A DNA stretch of 64,000 bases from CAZMSD01 sp964568855 (GTDB taxonomy: Bacteria; CAIWAD01): assembly GCA_964568855.1 (NCBI GenBank), contig CAZMSD010000006.1, positions 62,001-126,000 on the forward strand. Direction: 5' to 3'. Positions 61,686-64,000 of the stretch are shown piece after piece; position 1 is the stretch's first letter; each line of letters opens with the position of its first letter. The translations under genes were made by a program, and so were the position numbers. Below the pieces are notes generated by a model. The model did not search any database. It was not told where the DNA came from and saw only the letters and a list, made by a program, of their open reading frames with translations.

Positions 61686-62549
61686 ATGGAGGAAGCCTGG
61701 ACGCCCCTCAAGCTGATCCATGTATCACGCGCGTATCTCGAGCGACGGGGCGTCGAAAACGCGCGGCGTGAGGCCGAGGAGCTGTTGGCTCACGGGCTGG
61801 GAATCAGCCGCCTTGATTTGTATCTCGAGCACGACAGACCGCTCGGGGAGCCTGAATTGAAACGCTGCCGGGAACTGGTCCGCCTGCGGGGCCAGCGCCG
61901 GCCCCTGCAGTATCTACTCGGCTCGCAGCCATTTCGCAGCGCCGAACTGCGTATCACTTCCCAGGTCCTGATTCCCCGTCCCGAAACCGAGGAGCTGGTG
62001 GGTCTCGTGGTGGAGCGGGAGGGCGGGAGGCCGGGGCCCCTGCGGGTCCTCGACGCGGGAACCGGCAGCGGGTGCATCGCCATCAGCCTGGCCCTGGAAC
62101 TCCCCGGCTGCCTGGTCCGGGCCGTGGACCTGGACGAGAAAGTTCTGGAACTGGCGGCGGAGAACGCTCGTCGCAACGGTGTGGCCGAACGGATTCGCTT
62201 CGAACAGCTGGACCTGCTCGACCGGCTTCCGGATGAACCCGCCGAAGTCATGGTCTCAAACCCGCCCTACGTTCCCCACACCCAACGGGGCGCGCTCCAG
62301 CCCGAGTTGAGCTACGAACCCGCAGCCGCGCTCTTCGACGGGCATACTGACGGCACGGGTTTCTTCAGGCGTTTCGCAGGCGATCTAAGCGCCCTGCTCG
62401 TCCCCGGAGGGCGCCTGTACTTCGAATTCGGAGCAGGACAGGAAGAAGTGCTCAGAGGACTGTTTGAGCCGCTGTGCGAAAAGGTGGAACTGCACGCGGA
62501 CCTGAGCGGTCGCATCCGGTTCCTGACCGCGACACTGAGGACCGCGTGA
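61686..62549 (+). CDS. prmC: release factor glutamine methyltransferase
   Basis: 287 residues. An N-terminal helical release-factor-binding domain, then PRPETEELVGLV, SAM motif I VLDAGTGSGCIAIS, AVDLDEKVLE and the catalytic SNPPYVP. It methylates RF1/RF2 in the GGQ loop. GTATCAC at 61722 is read as rare GTA-TCA codons (VSR); another copy is at 61951. The stop overlaps the start of the RNase R gene. Confidence 0.95.
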   Translation: MEEAWTPLKLIHVSRAYLERRGVENARREAEELLAHGLGISRLDLYLEHDRPLGEPELKRCRELVRLRGQRRPLQYLLGSQPFRSAELRITSQVLIPRPETEELVGLVVEREGGRPGPLRVLDAGTGSGCIAISLALELPGCLVRAVDLDEKVLELAAENARRNGVAERIRFEQLDLLDRLPDEPAEVMVSNPPYVPHTQRGALQPELSYEPAAALFDGHTDGTGFFRRFAGDLSALLVPGGRLYFEFGAGQEEVLRGLFEPLCEKVELHADLSGRIRFLTATLRTA

Positions 62550-64000
62550 TGCGCCGCACGGGAAAGGCCGGACAGCGGCGTTCGCACAAGAGATCCCGAG
62601 ACCTCGAGCGGGAGGAATCGGACAAGCGAAGGACTTCGGGCGAGATTCTGAAGCAGCTTCGCGGCGCGGGCCGCGGTTTCAAGACCAGGTCGCTGTTCAA
62701 CCTCCTGGGCAGGCCGCTTAATTACGGCGTTTTCCGCGCGTTGCTGGAGGAATTGCGTTCGGCCGGGGTCGTCGAGCGCGGCCACTTGCGCAGGTGGACG
62801 GCCGCCCGACCGCGGCGCGTGCTCCGCGGCTCGTTGAACCTGAGCCCGAGGGGGCGAGCCTACCTGACCCCGGAGGATTCATCCGAGCGCGTATCGATAC
62901 AGCGCAGCCAGACCGGCCGTTTCCTGCAGGATGACGTGGTGGAGGTCGAGCTGTCACCCGGCCGACCTGGATTCCCGCGCGAGGGCCGCGTCGTCAAACT
63001 GGTCGAACGGCGGCTCCGGCGCCTGATCGGCCTGCTCAAGCGCGGTATGCGCGGTTGGGTCCTGTTGCCGGACAGTCTCCGGTTCGAAGGAACCGTGGCG
63101 GTCGTGGGGGAGCCGCCCGAGTCCTGCGTTGACGGAAGCACGGTGATGGCCGAGTTGCTGCCGCCCGAGGTCCCGGATCAGTTCTCGAGGCGGCTGGAAG
63201 TCCGGGTCCTGCAGGCTTTGGGCGATCCCTTGTCCCCGGCGGTTCTGCATTCGAGGGTCAAGGCCGCCTACAATCTTCCCGAAGAGTTTCCTCCCGCCGT
63301 ACTACGCGAAGCAGAGACCGTCGATTCGCAGCCTCCCGCGCCGGGACCGCAACGCCTGGATCTGCGCGGTGAAACGATCTTCACCATCGACCCCCCGGAC
63401 GCCCGGGATTTCGACGACGCCGTTTCCGTCGCCGAACTGGATGGGGGCGGCTGGGAACTTGGCGTGCACATCGCCGATGTAAGCCGCTGCGTACCGGAGG
63501 GTGGCGCCCTCGACCGCGAAGCCCTGCTCAGAGGCTCCAGCGTCTATCTGGTGGGCGAGGCGGTGCCCATGCTGCCCCAGAGGCTGTCCGGAGATATCTG
63601 CAGCCTCGTTGAGGGCGAGGACCGCGCCTGTTTCAGCGGCTTCTTGAGGGTCTCGCCCGCGGGCACGCTGGAGTCAACGCGCTTCACGCCTAGCCTGATC
63701 CGCTCCGCCAGGCGTTTCACCTACGGACAGGTCCAGGAGATCCTGGATGGTTTCGGAGGACGGGAATCGGCGGAAGCACGCACAGAGCCGCTCGCTGTCG
63801 ACGACCCTGTCCTCAAGTCGTTGTATCACATGGATCGACTCTGGAGGGTTCTCAAGCGCTGCCGCCTGGAGCGGGGAGGACTGAATTTCACGCTGCCGGA
63901 GCCGGTCTTCGACCTGGATGCGGAGGGCTCACCGCTGAGTGTTCGGGCGGTTGCAGGACGGGATGCCGACTTCCTGATCGAGGAATTCATGCTCCTGGCA
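62549..64000 (+). CDS. rnr: ribonuclease R family exoribonuclease, C-terminus beyond window
   Basis: 484 codons to the window edge. An N-terminal winged-helix-like basic region (RRTGKAGQRRSHKRSRDLER, then GRPLNYGVFRALLEEL), cold-shock-like segments, then the RNB catalytic domain with TIDPPDARDFDDAVSV and ELGVHIADVSRCVPEGGALD and SVYLVGEAVPMLPQRLSGDICSL in short blocks. The Asp cluster of the active site is intact. A 3'-to-5' RNA-degrading enzyme. The ATG overlaps the prmC stop (TGATG). Confidence 0.9.
   Translation, partial: MRRTGKAGQRRSHKRSRDLEREESDKRRTSGEILKQLRGAGRGFKTRSLFNLLGRPLNYGVFRALLEELRSAGVVERGHLRRWTAARPRRVLRGSLNLSPRGRAYLTPEDSSERVSIQRSQTGRFLQDDVVEVELSPGRPGFPREGRVVKLVERRLRRLIGLLKRGMRGWVLLPDSLRFEGTVAVVGEPPESCVDGSTVMAELLPPEVPDQFSRRLEVRVLQALGDPLSPAVLHSRVKAAYNLPEEFPPAVLREAETVDSQPPAPGPQRLDLRGETIFTIDPPDARDFDDAVSVAELDGGGWELGVHIADVSRCVPEGGALDREALLRGSSVYLVGEAVPMLPQRLSGDICSLVEGEDRACFSGFLRVSPAGTLESTRFTPSLIRSARRFTYGQVQEILDGFGGRESAEARTEPLAVDDPVLKSLYHMDRLWRVLKRCRLERGGLNFTLPEPVFDLDAEGSPLSVRAVAGRDADFLIEEFMLLA

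Overview
The window is GC-rich, densely coded bacterial DNA with about 54 protein genes and no rRNA, tRNA, CRISPR array, integrase or recognisable transposase that I could see. Three large secreted proteins end in a PNPFNP-type C-terminal sorting domain (type IX secretion-like). With bacillithiol genes, a Nuo-type complex I and an Rnf-like complex, this points to a GC-rich member of the Fibrobacteres-Chlorobi-Bacteroidetes (FCB) superphylum or one of its candidate phyla (Krumholzibacteriota or Eisenbacteria-like). The exact phylum is inference.

Layout. 1-5.2 kb, minus strand: a truncated secreted protein and a 1482-residue secreted repeat protein. 5.4-13.1 kb, minus strand: one probable operon running hybrid histidine kinase, SAM methyltransferase, bshC, bshB, bshA, hisS. 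This is a complete bacillithiol pathway, and the methyltransferase may make N-methyl-bacillithiol. 13.1-13.4 kb: a compact transcription unit with promoter, leader hairpin, 22-codon ORF and terminator. 13.4-18.0 kb: a hypothetical gene, CBS protein, AhpD-like protein, sfsA and a secreted Asp-box protein. 18.0-30 kb: stem-loop cluster, trxB, a metallo-beta-lactamase (MBL) fold hydrolase, nuoEF-nuoJKLMN (no ABCDGHI here) and an NhaD-type Na+/H+ antiporter with a His-rich N-terminal extension.

30-36.3 kb is the most accessory-looking stretch: lower GC, two outer-membrane barrel proteins behind a promoter full of TTGTC/GACAA elements, a lipoprotein, an XRE regulator plus membrane-protein pair, an ETHE1-like MBL protein, a third sorting-domain protein and a 0.7 kb AT-rich gap. 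36.3-40.2 kb: an envelope operon (lipoprotein, barrel protein, TPR lipoprotein). 40.2-42.4 kb: rpiB, glyA, nrdR. 42.4-47.2 kb: a strongly divergent Rnf-like cluster, order C-D-E-like-A-like-B. It has no rnfG, and most cofactor motifs of the normal NADH-to-membrane electron route are absent. 47.3-64 kb: hemW, a 180-bp element with perfect terminal inverted repeats, uvrA, a GAF/HD-GYP protein, maeB, an MBL and VOC pair, rho, rpmE, a DUF1385 protein, prfA, prmC and the start of an RNase R gene.

Across the whole window the 7-mer GTATCAC (or its complement GTGATAC) occurs 29 times by my manual count, several-fold above expectation. Inside genes it is often spelled with codons that are rare here (GTA, TCA, ATA). 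It looks like a selected genome-wide DNA word. This word, the stripped-down Rnf cluster, the 22-codon unit and the bacillithiol-methyltransferase operon are the main leads.
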